A stretch of 64,000 bases of DNA, from assembly GCA_034359265.1 (NCBI GenBank), contig CP136893.1, forward strand, positions 50,107,501 to 50,171,500, given 5' to 3'. Below, one piece after another: positions 11,701 to 24,443 of this stretch. This DNA comes from Canna indica (lineage: Eukaryota; Streptophyta; Magnoliopsida; Zingiberales; Cannaceae). Below the pieces are notes generated by a model. The model was not told where the DNA came from. It worked only from the letters and a program-made list of their open reading frames with translations, and searched no databases. The number at the start of each line of letters is the position of its first letter. Within the stretch, counting starts at the first letter, position 1. Made by a program: the position numbers and the translations under genes.

Positions 11701-12788
11701 AATAGAATCTTGAACGAATCCGACTGATTGAACTTCGGGGTATCGGTTCGAAACGACCAGAAATCTGAGTCCCGAGCGACTCCAGAACATTCACTGTGAT
11801 GGGAGAAGTTGTTAATCGAGTTATTTTTGAGAAACTAATGTAGAGAATTGCACGATTTTTCGAATAGAATCTTGAACGAAGCCGACTGATTGAACTTCGG
11901 GGTATCGGTTCGAAACGACCAGAAATCTGAGTCCCGAGCGACTCCAGAACATTCACTGTGATGGGAGAAGTTGTTAATCGAGTTATTTTTTACAGACTAA
12001 TGCAGATAATTGCACGATTTTTCGAATAGAATCTTGAACGAAGCCGACTGATTGAACTTCGGGGTATCGGTTCGAAACGACCAGAAATCTGAGTCCCGAG
12101 CGACTCCAGAACATTCACTGTGATGGGAGAAGTTGTTAATCGAGTTATTTTTTACAGACTAATGCAAAGAATTGCTCGATTTTTCGAATAGAATCTTGAA
12201 CGAAGCCGACTGATTGAACTTCGGGGTATCAGTTCGAAACGACCAGAAATCTGAGTCCCGAGCAACTCCAGAACATTCACTGTGATGGGAGAAGTTGTTA
12301 ATCGAGTTATTTTTTACAGACTAATGCAAAGAATTGCTCGATTTTTCGAATAGAATCTTGAACGAAGCCGACTGATTGAACTTCGGGGTATCGGTTCGAA
12401 ACGACCAGAAATCTGAGTCCCGAGCGACTCCAGAACAGTCACTGTGATGGGAGAAGTTGTTAATCGAGTTATTTTTGACAGACTAATGCAAAAATTGCAT
12501 GATTTTTCGAATAGAATCTTGAACGAAGCCGACTGATTGAACTTCGGGGTATCGGCTCGAAACGACCAGCAATCTGTGACACGAGCGACTCCTGAACATT
12601 CACTGTGATGGGAGAAGTTGTTAATCGAGTTATTTTTTACAGACTAATGCAGAGAATTGCATGATTTTTTGAATAGAATCTTGAACGAAGCCGACTGATT
12701 GAACTTCGGGGTATCGGCTCGAAACGACCAGCAATCTGTGACCCGAGCAACTCCAGAACATTCACTGTGATGGGAGAAGTTGTTAATC
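8095..12788. repeat. 29-mer higher-order block (4,694 bp), tandem copy 1
   Basis: Order A D E' E A B C A D E F A D E' E (A B C)x3 G A A D E: 29 units with four D units, 29 x 162 minus 4. Rare marks recur exactly 4,694 bases later: CTTTAACG (8,148 and 12,842), TTATTCGAG (8,252 and 12,946), GCAGATAATTG (12,002 and 16,696), ATCAGTTCG (12,228 and 16,922) and GCATGATTTTTTG (12,659 and 17,353). The left junction lies between about 8,048 and 8,105, because the C unit upstream and the E unit that ends the block share the last part of the monomer. Confidence 0.93.
10522..11979. repeat. Three tandem A-B-C trimers (486 bp each)
   Basis: Trimers start at 10522, 11008 and 11494. The second and third B units carry AACGAATCCGAC in place of AACGAAGCCGAC; the first does not. 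The third C unit has ATGTAGAG. The trimer is the commonest word of the array. In an A-B-C run the reverse strand stays open for 150 codons because only A (TTACAG) contains the in-frame TTA. The same run recurs at 15,216-16,673 in the duplicate block. Confidence 0.9.
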
Positions 12789-15700
12789 GAGTTATTTTTT
12801 ATAGACTAATGCAAAGAATTGCTCGATTTTTCGAATAGAATCTTTAACGAAGCCGACTGATTGAACTTCGGGGTATCGGTTCGAAACGACCAGAAATCTG
12901 AGTCCCGAGCGACTCCAGAACAATCACTGTGATGGGAGAAGTTGTTATTCGAGTTATTTTTGACAGACTAATGCAAAAATTGCATGATTTTTCGAATAGA
13001 ATCTTGAACGAAGCCGACTGATTGAACTTCGGGGTATCGGCTCGAAACGACCAGCAATCTGTGACACGAGCGACTCCAGAAAATTCACTGTGATGGGAGA
13101 AGTTGTTAATCGAGTTATTTTTTACAGACTAATGCAGAGAATTGCACGATTTTTTGAATAGAATCTTGAACGAAGCCGACTGATTGAACTTCGGGGTATC
13201 GGCTCGGAACGACCAGCAATCTGTGACACGAGCGACTCCAGAACATTCACTGTGATGGGAGAAGTTGTTAATCGAGTTATTTTTTACAGACTAATGTAGA
13301 GAATTGCACGATTTTTTGAATAGAATCTTGAACGAAGCTGACTGATTGAACTTCGGGGTATCGGCTCGAAACGACCAGCAATCTGTGACCCGAGCGACTC
13401 CAGAACATTCACTGTGATGGGAGAAGTTGTTAATCGAGTTATTTTTTACAGACTAATGCAAAGAATTGCTCGATTTTTCGAATAGAATCTTGAACGAAGC
13501 CGACTGATTGAACTTCGGGGTATCGGTTCGAAACGACCAGAAATCTGAGTCCCGAGCGACTCCAGAACATTCACTGTGATGGGAGAAGTTGTTAATCGAG
13601 TTATTTTTGAGAAACTAATGCAAAGAATTGCACGCTTTTTGGAATAGAATCTTGAACGAAGCCGACTGATTGAGCTTCGGGGTATCGGTTCGAAACGACC
13701 AGAAATCTGAGTCCCGAGCGACTCCAGAACATTCACTGTGATGGGAGAAGTTGTTAATCGAGTTATTTTTGAGAAACTAATGCAGAGAATTGCACGATTT
13801 TTTGAATAGAATCTTGAACGAAGCCGACTGATTGAACTTCGGGGTATCCGTTCGAAACGACCAGAAATCTGAGTCCCGAGCAACTCCAGAACATTCACTG
13901 TGATGGGAGAAGTTGTTAATCGAGTTATTTTTTACAGACTAATGCAAAGAATTGCTCGATTTTTCGAATAGAATCTTGAACGAAGCCGACTGATTGAACT
14001 TCGGGGTATCGGTTCGAAACGACCAGAAATCTGAGTCCCGAGCGACTCCAGAACAATCACTGTGATGGGAGAAGTTGTTAATCGAGTTATTTTTGACAGA
14101 CTAATGCAAAAATTGCATGATTTTTCGAATAGAATCTTGAACGAAGCCGACTGATTGAACTTCGGGGTATCGGCTCGAAACGACCAGCAATCTGTAACAC
14201 GAGCGACTCCAGAACATTCACTGTGATGGGAGAAGTTGTTAATCGAGTTATTTTTTACAGACTAATGCAGAGAATTGCACGATTTTTTGAATAGAATCTT
14301 GAACGAAGCCGACTGATTGAACTTCGGGGTATCGGCTCGAAACGACCAGCAATCTGTGACCCGAGCAACTCCAGAACATTCACTGTGATGGGAGAAGTTG
14401 TTAATCGAGTTATTTTTGACAGACTAATGCAAAGAATTGCATGATTTTTCGAATAGAATCTTGAACGAAGCCGACTGATTGAACTTCGGGGTATCGGTTC
14501 GAAACGACCAGAAATCTGAGTCCCGAGCGACTCCAGAACATTCACTGTGATGGGAGAAGTTGTTAATCGAGTTATTTTTTACAGACTAATGCAAAGAATT
14601 GCTCGATTTTTCGAATAGAATCTTGAACGAAGCCGACTGATTGAACTTCGGGGTATCGGTTCGAAACGACCAGAAATCTGAGTCCCGAGCGACTCCAGAA
14701 CAGTCACTGTGATGGGAGAAGTTGTTAATCGAGTTATTTTTGACAGACTAATGCAAAAATTGCATGATTTTTCGAATAGAATCTTGAACGAAGCCGACTG
14801 ATTGAACTTCGGGGTATCGGCTCGAAACGACCAGCAATCTGTGACACGAGCGACTCCAGAACATTCACTGTGATGGGAGAAGTTGTTAATCGAGTTATTT
14901 TTTACAGACTAATGCAGAGAATTGCACGATTTTTTGAATAGAATCTTGAACGAAGCCGACTGATTGAACTTCGGGGTATCGGCTCGGAACGACCAGCAAT
15001 CTGTGACACGAGCGACTCCAGAACATTCACTGTGATTGGAGAAGTTGTTAATCGAGTTATTTTTTACAGACTAATGCAGAGAATTGCACGATTTTTTGAA
15101 TAGAATCTTGAACGAAGCCGACTGATTGAACTTCGGGGTATCGGCTCGAAACGACCAGCAATCTGTGACCCGAGCGACTCCAGAACATTCACTGTGATGG
15201 GAGAAGTTGTTAATCGAGTTATTTTTTACAGACTAATGCAAAGAATTGCTCGATTTTTCGAATAGAATCTTGAACGAAGCCGACTGATTGAACTTCGGGG
15301 TATCGGTTCGAAACGACCAGAAATCTGAGTCCCGAGCGACTCCAGAACATTCACTGTGATGGGAGAAGTTGTTAATCGAGTTATTTTTGAGAAACTAATG
15401 CAAAGAATTGCACGCTTTTTGGAATAGAATCTTGAACGAAGCCGACTGATTGAACTTCGGGGTATCGGTTCGAAACGACCAGAAATCTGAGTCCCGAGCG
15501 ACTCCAGAACATTCACTGTGATGGGAGAAGTTGTTAATCGAGTTATTTTTGAGAAACTAATGCAGAGAATTGCACGATTTTTCGAATAGAATCTTGAACG
15601 AAGCCGACTGATTGAACTTCGGGGTATCGGTTCGAAACGACCAGAAATCTGAGTCCCGAGCAACTCCAGAACATTCACTGTGATGGGAGAAGTTGTTAAT

Positions 15701-17482
15701 CGAGTTATTTTTTACAGACTAATGCAAAGAATTGCTCGATTTTTCGAATAGAATCTTGAACGAAGCCGACTGATTGAACTTCGGGGTATCGGTTCGAAAC
15801 GACCAGAAATCTGAGTCCCGAGCGACTCCAGAACATTCACTGTGATGGGAGAAGTTGTTAATCGAGTTATTTTTGAGAAACTAATGCAAAGAATTGCACG
15901 CTTTTTGGAATAGAATCTTGAACGAATCCGACTGATTGAACTTCGGGGTATCGGTTCGAAACGACCAGAAATCTGAGTCCCGAGCGACTCCAGAACATTC
16001 ACTGTGATGGGAGAAGTTGTTAATCGAGTTATTTTTGAGAAACTAATGCAGAGAATTGCACGATTTTTCGAATAGAATCTTGAACGAAGCCGACTGATTG
16101 AACTTCGGGGTATCGGTTCGAAACGACCAGAAATCTGAGTCCCGAGCAACTCCAGAACATTCACTGTGATGGGAGAAGTTGTTAATCGAGTTATTTTTTA
16201 CAGACTAATGCAAAGAATTGCTCGATTTTTCGAATAGAATCTTGAACGAAGCCGACTGATTGAACTTCGGGGTATCGGTTCGAAACGACCAGAAATCTGA
16301 GTCCCGAGCGACTCCAGAACATTCACTGTGATGGGAGAAGTTGTTAATCGAGTTATTTTTGAGAAACTAATGCAAAGAATTGCACGCTTTTTGGAATAGA
16401 ATCTTGAACGAATCCGACTGATTGAACTTCGGGGTATCGGTTCGAAACGACCAGAAATCTGAGTCCCGAGCGACTCCAGAACATTCACTGTGATGGGAGA
16501 AGTTGTTAATCGAGTTATTTTTGAGAAACTAATGTAGAGAATTGCACGATTTTTCGAATAGAATCTTGAACGAAGCCGACTGATTGAACTTCGGGGTATC
16601 GGTTCGAAACGACCAGAAATCTGAGTCCCGAGCGACTCCAGAACATTCACTGTGATGGGAGAAGTTGTTAATCGAGTTATTTTTTACAGACTAATGCAGA
16701 TAATTGCACGATTTTTCGAATAGAATCTTGAACGAAGCCGACTGATTGAACTTCGGGGTATCGGTTCGAAACGACCAGAAATCTGAGTCCCGAGCGACTC
16801 CAGAACATTCACTGTGATGGGAGAAGTTGTTAATCGAGTTATTTTTTACAGACTAATGCAAAGAATTGCTCGATTTTTCGAATAGAATCTTGAACGAAGC
16901 CGACTGATTGAACTTCGGGGTATCAGTTCGAAACGACCAGAAATCTGAGTCCCGAGCAACTCCAGAACATTCACTGTGATGGGAGAAGTTGTTAATCGAG
17001 TTATTTTTTACAGACTAATGCAAAGAATTGCTCGATTTTTCGAATAGAATCTTGAACGAAGCCGACTGATTGAACTTCGGGGTATCGGTTCGAAACGACC
17101 AGAAATCTGAGTCCCGAGCGACTCCAGAACAGTCACTGTGATGGGAGAAGTTGTTAATCGAGTTATTTTTGACAGACTAATGCAAAAATTGCATGATTTT
17201 TCGAATAGAATCTTGAACGAAGCCGACTGATTGAACTTCGGGGTATCGGCTCGAAACGACCAGCAATCTGTGACACGAGCGACTCCTGAACATTCACTGT
17301 GATGGGAGAAGTTGTTAATCGAGTTATTTTTTACAGACTAATGCAGAGAATTGCATGATTTTTTGAATAGAATCTTGAACGAAGCCGACTGATTGAACTT
17401 CGGGGTATCGGCTCGAAACGACCAGCAATCTGTGACCCGAGCAACTCCAGAACATTCACTGTGATGGGAGAAGTTGTTAATC
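12789..17482. repeat. 29-mer higher-order block (4,694 bp), tandem copy 2
   Basis: Same unit order and same rare marks as 8,095-12,788. The only difference I noticed is C to A at 13,082 (AGAAAATTC against AGAACATTC at 8,388); this is reading by eye, not a full alignment. Identity ends at about 17,494, where TTTTTTATAG is replaced by TTTTTGATAG. So little divergence over 4.7 kb means a very recent duplication, or an assembly error. Confidence 0.92.
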
Positions 17483-19101
17483 GAGTTATTTTTGATAGAC
17501 TAATGCAAAGACTTGCATGATTTTTCGAATAGAATCTTGAACGAAGCCGACTGATTGAACTTCGGGGTATCGGTTCGAAACGACCAGAAATCTGAGTCCC
17601 GAGCGACTCCAGAACATTCACTGTGATGGGAGAAGTTGTTAATCGAGTTATTTTTGAGAAACTAATGCAAAGAATTGCACGCTTTTTGGAATAGAATCTT
17701 GAACGAATCCGACTGATTGAACTTCGGGGTATCGGTTCGAAACGACCAGAAATCTGAGTCCCGAGCGACTCCAGAACATTCACTGTGATGGGAGAAGTTG
17801 TTAATCGAGTTATTTTTGAGAAACTAATGCAGAGAATTGCACGATTTTTCGAATAGAATCTTGAACGAAGCCGACTGATTGAACTTCGGGGTATCGGTTC
17901 GAAACGACAAGAAATCTGAGTCCCGAGCAACTCCAGAACATTCACTGTGATGGGAGAAGTTGTTAATCGAGTTATTTTTTACAGACTAATGCAAAGAATT
18001 GCTCGATTTTTCGAATAGAATCTTGAACGAAGCCGACTGATTGAACTTCGGGGTATCGGTTCGAAACGACCAGAAATCTGAGTCCCGAGCGACTCCAGAA
18101 CATTCACTGTGATGGGAGAAGTTGTTAATCGAGTTATTTTTGAGAAACTAATGCAAAGAATTGCACGCTTTTTGGAATAGAATCTTGAACGAATCCGACT
18201 GATTGAACTTCGGGGTATCGGTTCGAAACGACCAGAAATCTGAGTCCCGAGCGACTCCAGAACATTCACTGTGATGGGAGAAGTTGTTAATCGAGTTATT
18301 TTTGAGAAACTAATGCAGAGAATTGCACGATTTTTCGAATAGAATCTTGAACGAAGCCGACTGATTGAACTTCGGGGTATCGGTTCGAAACGACCAGAAA
18401 TCTGAGTCCCGAGCGACTCCAGAACATTCACTGTGATGGGAGAAGTTGTTAATCGAGTTATTTTTTACAGACTAATGCAGATAATTGCACGATTTTTCGA
18501 ATAGAATCTTGAACGAAGCCGACTGATTGAACTTCGGGGTATCGGTTCGAAACGACCAGAAATCTGAGTCCCGAGCGACTCCAGAACATTCACTGTGATG
18601 GGAGAAGTTGTTAATCGAGTTATTTTTTACAGACTAATGCAAAGAATTGCTCGATTTTTCGAATAGAATCTTGAACGAAGCCGACTGATTGAACTTCGGG
18701 GTATCGGTTCGAAACGACCAGAAATCTGAGTCCCGAGCAACTCCAGAACATTCACTGTGATGGGAGAAGTTGTTAATCGAGTTATTTTTTACAGACTAAT
18801 GCAAAGAATTGCTCGATTTTTCGAATAGAATCTTGAACGAAGCCGACTGATTGAACTTCGGGGTATCGGTTCGAAACGACCAGAAATCTGAGTCCCGAGC
18901 GACTCCAGAACAGTCACTGTGATGGGAGAAGTTGTTAATCGAGTTATTTTTGACAGACTAATGCAAAAATTGCATGATTTTTCGAATAGAATCTTGAACG
19001 AAGCCGACTGATTGAACTTCGGGGTATCGGCTCGAAACGACCAGCAATCTGTGACACGAGCGACTCCTGAACATTCACTGTGATGGGAGAAGTTGTTAAT
19101 C
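17321..19101. repeat. 11-mer block E-F-B-C-A-B-C-G-A-A-D (1,781 bp)
   Basis: Starts with E at 17321 (GCATGATTTTTTG) and F at 17483 (GATAG, AAAGACTTGCATG), ends with D at 18941. The AAAGACTTGCATG variant of F appears in every E-F pair from 17.5 to 27.1 kb and nowhere else I saw, so it is a regional marker. The B units carry AACGAATCCGAC. The C unit at 17807 has a private CGACAAGAAATC. Confidence 0.88.
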
Positions 19102-20882
19102 GAGTTATTTTTTACAGACTAATGCAGAGAATTGCACGATTTTTTGAATAGAATCTTGAACGAAGCCGACTGATTGAACTTCGGGGTATCGGCTCGAAAC
19201 GACCAGCAATCTGTGACCCGAGCAACTCCAGAACATTCACTGTGATGGGAGAAGTTGTTAATCGAGTTATTTTTGATAGACTAATGCAAAGACTTGCATG
19301 ATTTTTCGAATAGAATCTTGAACGAAGCCGACTGATTGAACTTCGGGGTATCGGTTCGAAACGACCAGAAATCTGAGTCCCGAGCGACTCCAGAACATTC
19401 ACTGTGATGGGAGAAGTTGTTAATCGAGTTATTTTTTACAGACTAATGCAAAGAATTGCTCGATTTTTCGAATAGAATCTTGAACGAAGCCGACTGATTG
19501 AACTTCGGGGTATCGGTTCGAAACGACCAGAAATCTGAGTCCCGAGCGACTCCAGAACATTCACTGTGATGGGAGAAGTTGTTAATCGAGTTATTTTTGA
19601 GAAACTAATGCAAAGAATTGCACGCTTTTTGGAATAGAATCTTGAACGAAGCCGACTGATTGAACTTCGGGGTATCGGTTCGAAACGACCAGAAATCTGA
19701 GTCCCGAGCGACTCCAGAACATTCACTGTGATGGGAGAAGTTGTTAATCGAGTTATTTTTGAGAAACTAATGCAAAGAATTGCACGCTTTTTGGAATAGA
19801 ATCTTGAACGAAGCCGACTGATTGAACTTCGGGGTATCGGTTCGAAACGACCAGAAATCTGAGTCCTGAGCGACTCCAGAACATTCACTGTGATGGGAGA
19901 AGTTGTTAATCGAGTTATTTTTTACAGACTAATGCAAAGAATTGCTCGATTTTTCGAATAGAATCTTGAACGAAGCCGACTGATTGAACTTCGGGGTATC
20001 GGTTCGAAACGACCAGAAATCTGAGTCCCGAGCGACTCCAGAACATTCACTGTGATGGGAGAAGTTGTTAATCGAGTTATTTTTGAGAAACTAATGCAGA
20101 GAATTGCACGATTTTTCGAATAGAATCTTGAACGAAGCCGACTGATTGAACTTCGGGGTATCGGTTCGAAACGACCAGAAATCTGAGTCCCGAGCGACTC
20201 CAGAACATTCACTGTGATGGGAGAAGTTGTTAATCGAGTTATTTTTTACAGACTAATGCAGATAATTGCACGATTTTTCGAATAGAATCTTGAACGAAGC
20301 CGACTGATTGAACTTCGGGGTATCGGTTCGAAACGACCAGAAATCTGAGTCCCGAGCGACTCCAGAACATTCACTGTGATGGGAGAAGTTGTTAATCGAG
20401 TTATTTTTTACAGACTAATGCAAAGAATTGCTCGATTTTTCGAATAGAATCTTGAACGAAGCCGACTGATTGAACTTCGGGGTATCGGTTCGAAACGACC
20501 AGAAATCTGAGTCCCGAGCAACTCCAGAACATTCACTGTGATGGGAGAAGTTGTTAATCGAGTTATTTTTTACAGACTAATGCAAAGAATTGCTCGATTT
20601 TTCGAATAGAATCTTGAACGAAGCCGACTGATTGAACTTCGGGGTATCGGTTCGAAACGACCAGAAATCTGAGTCCCGAGCGACTCCAGAACAGTCACTG
20701 TGATGGGAGAAGTTGTTAATCGAGTTATTTTTGACAGACTAATGCAAAAATTGCATGATTTTTCGAATAGAATCTTGAACGAAGCCGACTGATTGAACTT
20801 CGGGGTATCGGCTCGAAACGACCAGCAATCTGTGACACGAGCGACTCCTGAACATTCACTGTGATGGGAGAAGTTGTTAATC
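19102..20882. repeat. 11-mer block E-F-A-B-B-A-C-G-A-A-D (1,781 bp)
   Basis: Same length and same E-F start and G-A-A-D end as the preceding block, but the middle is rearranged: A-B-B-A-C replaces B-C-A-B-C. The doubled B is new here and persists to 28.9 kb. The unit at 19750 has a private GAGTCCTGAGCG. Confidence 0.87.
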
Positions 20883-22662
20883 GAGTTATTTTTTACAGAC
20901 TAATGCAGAGAATTGCACGATTTTTTGAATAGAATCTTGAACGAAGCCGACTGATTGAACTTCGGGGTATCGGCTCGAAACGACCAGCAATCTGTGACCC
21001 GAGCAACTCCAGAACATTCACTGTGATGGGAGAAGTTGTTAATCGAGTTATTTTTGATAGACTAATGCAAAGACTTGCATGATTTTTCGAATAGAATCTT
21101 GAACGAAGCCGACTGATTGAACTTCGGGGTATCGGTTCGAAACGACCAGAAATCTGAGTCCCGAGCGACTCCAGAACAATCACTGTGATGGGAGAAGTTG
21201 TTAATCGAGTTATTTTTGACAGACTAATGCAAAAATTGCATGATTTTTCGAATAGAATCTTGAACGAAGCCGACTGATTGAACTTCGGGGTATCGGCTCG
21301 AAACGACCAGCAATCTGTGACACGAGCGACTCCAGAACATTCACTGTGATGGGAGAAGTTGTTAATCGAGTTATTTTTTACAGACTAATGCAGAGAATTG
21401 CACGATTTTTTGAATAGAATCTTGAACGAAGCCGACTGATTGAACTTCGGGGTATCGGTTCGAAACGACCAGAAATCTGAGTCCCGAGCGACTCCAGAAC
21501 ATTCACTGTGATGGGAGAAGTTGTTAATCGAGTTATTTTTGAGAAACTAATGCAAAGAATTGCACGCTTTTTGGAATAGAATCTTGAACGAAGCCGACTG
21601 ATTGAACTTCGGGGTATCGGTTCGAAACGACCAGAAATCTGAGTCCCGAGCAACTCCAGAACATTCACTGTGATGGGAGAAGTTGTTAATCGAGTTATTT
21701 TTTACAGACTAATGCAAAGAATTGCTCGATTTTTCGAATAGAATCTTGAACGAAGCCGACTGATTGAACTTCGGGGTATCGGTTCGAAACGACCAGAAAT
21801 CTGAGTCCCGAGCGACTCCAGAACATTCACTGTGATGGGAGAAGTTGTTAATCGAGTTATTTTTGAGAAACTAATGCAAAGAATTGCACGCTTTTTGGAA
21901 TAGAATCTTGAACGAATCCGACTGATTGAACTTCGGGGTATCGGTTCGAAACGACCAGAAATCTGAGTCCCGAGCGACTCCAGAACATTCACTGTGATGG
22001 GAGAAGTTGTTAATCGAGTTATTTTTGAGAAACTAATGCAGAGAATTGCACGATTTTTCGAATAGAATCTTGAACGAAGCCGACTGATTGAACTTCGGGG
22101 TATCGGTTCGAAACGACCAGAAATCTGAGTCCCGAGCGACTCCAGAACATTCACTGTGATGGGAGAAGTTGTTAATCGAGTTATTTTTGAGAAACTAATG
22201 CAAAGAATTGCACGCTTTTTGGAATAGAATCTTGAACGAATCCGACTGATTGAACTTCGGGGTATCGGTTCGAAACGACCAGAAATCTGAGTCCCGAGCG
22301 ACTCCAGAACATTCACTGTGATGGGAGAAGTTGTTAATCGAGTTATTTTTGAGAAACTAATGCAGAGAATTGCACGATTTTTCGAATAGAATCTTGAACG
22401 AAGCCGACTGATTGAACTTCGGGGTATCGGTTCGAAACGACCAGAAATCTGAGTCCCGAGCGACTCCAGAACAGTCACTGTGATGGGAGAAGTTGTTAAT
22501 CGAGTTATTTTTGACAGACTAATGCAAAAATTGCATGATTTTTCGAATAGAATCTTGAACGAAGCCGACTGATTGAACTTCGGGGTATCGGCTCGAAACG
22601 ACCAGCAATCTGTGACACGAGCGACTCCTGAACATTCACTGTGATGGGAGAAGTTGTTAATC
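20883..22662. repeat. 11-mer block E-F-D-(E/A)-B-A-B-C-B-C-D (1,780 bp)
   Basis: It has two D units (21207 and 22502), so it is one base shorter than its neighbours. The F unit at 21045 ends AACAATCAC and is followed by D, then by a recombinant E/A unit at 21368. The second half, A-B-C-B-C-D, is shared with the next two blocks. It looks like a patch of A-D-E material inserted by recombination. Confidence 0.85.
21368..21529. repeat. Recombinant monomer, E left half and R1 right half
   Basis: GCAGAGAATTGCACG and GATTTTTTG on the left, GGTTCG and AGAAATCTGAGTCCC on the right. It follows a D unit and precedes a B unit, a neighbourhood seen nowhere else, so it probably marks the join of two previously separate blocks. 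Confidence 0.85.
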
Positions 22663-24443
22663 GAGTTATTTTTTACAGACTAATGCAGAGAATTGCACGA
22701 TTTTTTGAATAGAATCTTGAACGAAGCCGACTGATTGAACTTCGGGGTATCGGCTCGAAACGACCAGCAATCTGTGACCCGAGCAACTCCAGAACATTCA
22801 CTGTGATGGGAGAAGTTGTTAATCGAGTTATTTTTGATAGACTAATGCAAAGACTTGCATGATTTTTCGAATAGAATCTTGAACGAAGCCGACTGATTGA
22901 ACTTCGGGGTATCGGTTCGAAACGACCAGAAATCTGAGTCCCGAGCGACTCCAGAACATTCACTGTGATGGGAGAAGTTGTTAATCGAGTTATTTTTTAC
23001 AGACTAATGCAAAGAATTGCTCGATTTTTCGAATAGAATCTTGAACGAAGCCGACTGATTGAACTTCGGGGTATCGGTTCGAAACGACCAGAAATCTGAG
23101 TCCCGAGCGACTCCAGAACATTCACTGTGATGGGAGAAGTTGTTAATCGAGTTATTTTTGAGAAACTAATGCAAAGAATTGCACGCTTTTTGGAATAGAA
23201 TCTTGAACGAAGCCGACTGATTGAACTTCGGGGTATCGGTTCGAAACGACCAGAAATCTGAGTCCCGAGCGACTCCAGAACATTCACTGTGATGGGAGAA
23301 GTTGTTAATCGAGTTATTTTTGAGAAACTAATGCAAAGAATTGCACGCTTTTTGGAATAGAATCTTGAACGAAGCCGACTGATTGAACTTCGGGGTATCG
23401 GTTCGAAACGACCAGAAATCTGAGTCCCGAGCAACTCCAGAACATTCACTGTGATGGGAGAAGTTGTTAATCGAGTTATTTTTTACAGACTAATGCAAAG
23501 AATTGCTCGATTTTTCGAATAGAATCTTGAACGAAGCCGACTGATTGAACTTCGGGGTATCGGTTCGAAACGACCAGAAATCTGAGTCCCGAGCGACTCC
23601 AGAACATTCACTGTGATGGGAGAAGTTGTTAATCGAGTTATTTTTGAGAAACTAATGCAAAGAATTGCACGCTTTTTGGAATAGAATCTTGAACGAATCC
23701 GACTGATTGAACTTCGGGGTATCGGTTCGAAACGACCAGAAATCTGAGTCCCGAGCGACTCCAGAACATTCACTGTGATGGGAGAAGTTGTTAATCGAGT
23801 TATTTTTGAGAAACTAATGCAGAGAATTGCACGATTTTTCGAATAGAATCTTGAACGAAGCCGACTGATTGAACTTCGGGGTATCGGTTCGAAACGACCA
23901 GAAATCTGAGTCCCGAGCGACTCCAGAACATTCACTGTGATGGGAGAAGTTGTTAATCGAGTTATTTTTGAGAAACTAATGCAAAGAATTGCACGCTTTT
24001 TGGAATAGAATCTTGAACGAATCCGACTGATTGAACTTCGGGGTATCGGTTCGAAACGACCAGAAATCTGAGTCCCGAGCGACTCCAGAACATTCACTGT
24101 GATGGGAGAAGTTGTTAATCGAGTTATTTTTGAGAAACTAATGCAGAGAATTGCACGATTTTTCGAATAGAATCTTGAACGAAGCCGACTGATTGAACTT
24201 CGGGGTATCGGTTCGAAACGACCAGAAATCTGAGTCCCGAGCGACTCCAGAACAGTCACTGTGATGGGAGAAGTTGTTAATCGAGTTATTTTTGACAGAC
24301 TAATGCAAAAATTGCATGATTTTTCGAATAGAATCTTGAACGAAGCCGACTGATTGAACTTCGGGGTATCGGCTCGAAACGACCAGCAATCTGTGACACG
24401 AGCGACTCCTGAACATTCACTGTGATGGGAGAAGTTGTTAATC
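22663..24443. repeat. 11-mer block E-F-A-B-B-A-B-C-B-C-D (1,781 bp)
   Basis: Units start at 22663, 22825, 22987, 23149, 23311, 23473, 23635, 23797, 23959, 24121 and 24283. The run A-B-C-B-C at 23473 matches that at 21692, 1,781 bases upstream, including AACGAATCCGAC in its B units. In such a run the reverse strand is open for 258 codons. The next block starts again with E-F-A-B-B. Confidence 0.88.

Noticed and set aside
8095..17482. Transposon or segmental insertion as cause of the 4,694-bp repeat
   Set aside because: The breakpoints are in register with the monomer and there are no target duplications, terminal repeats or foreign sequence, so unequal crossover within the satellite is sufficient.
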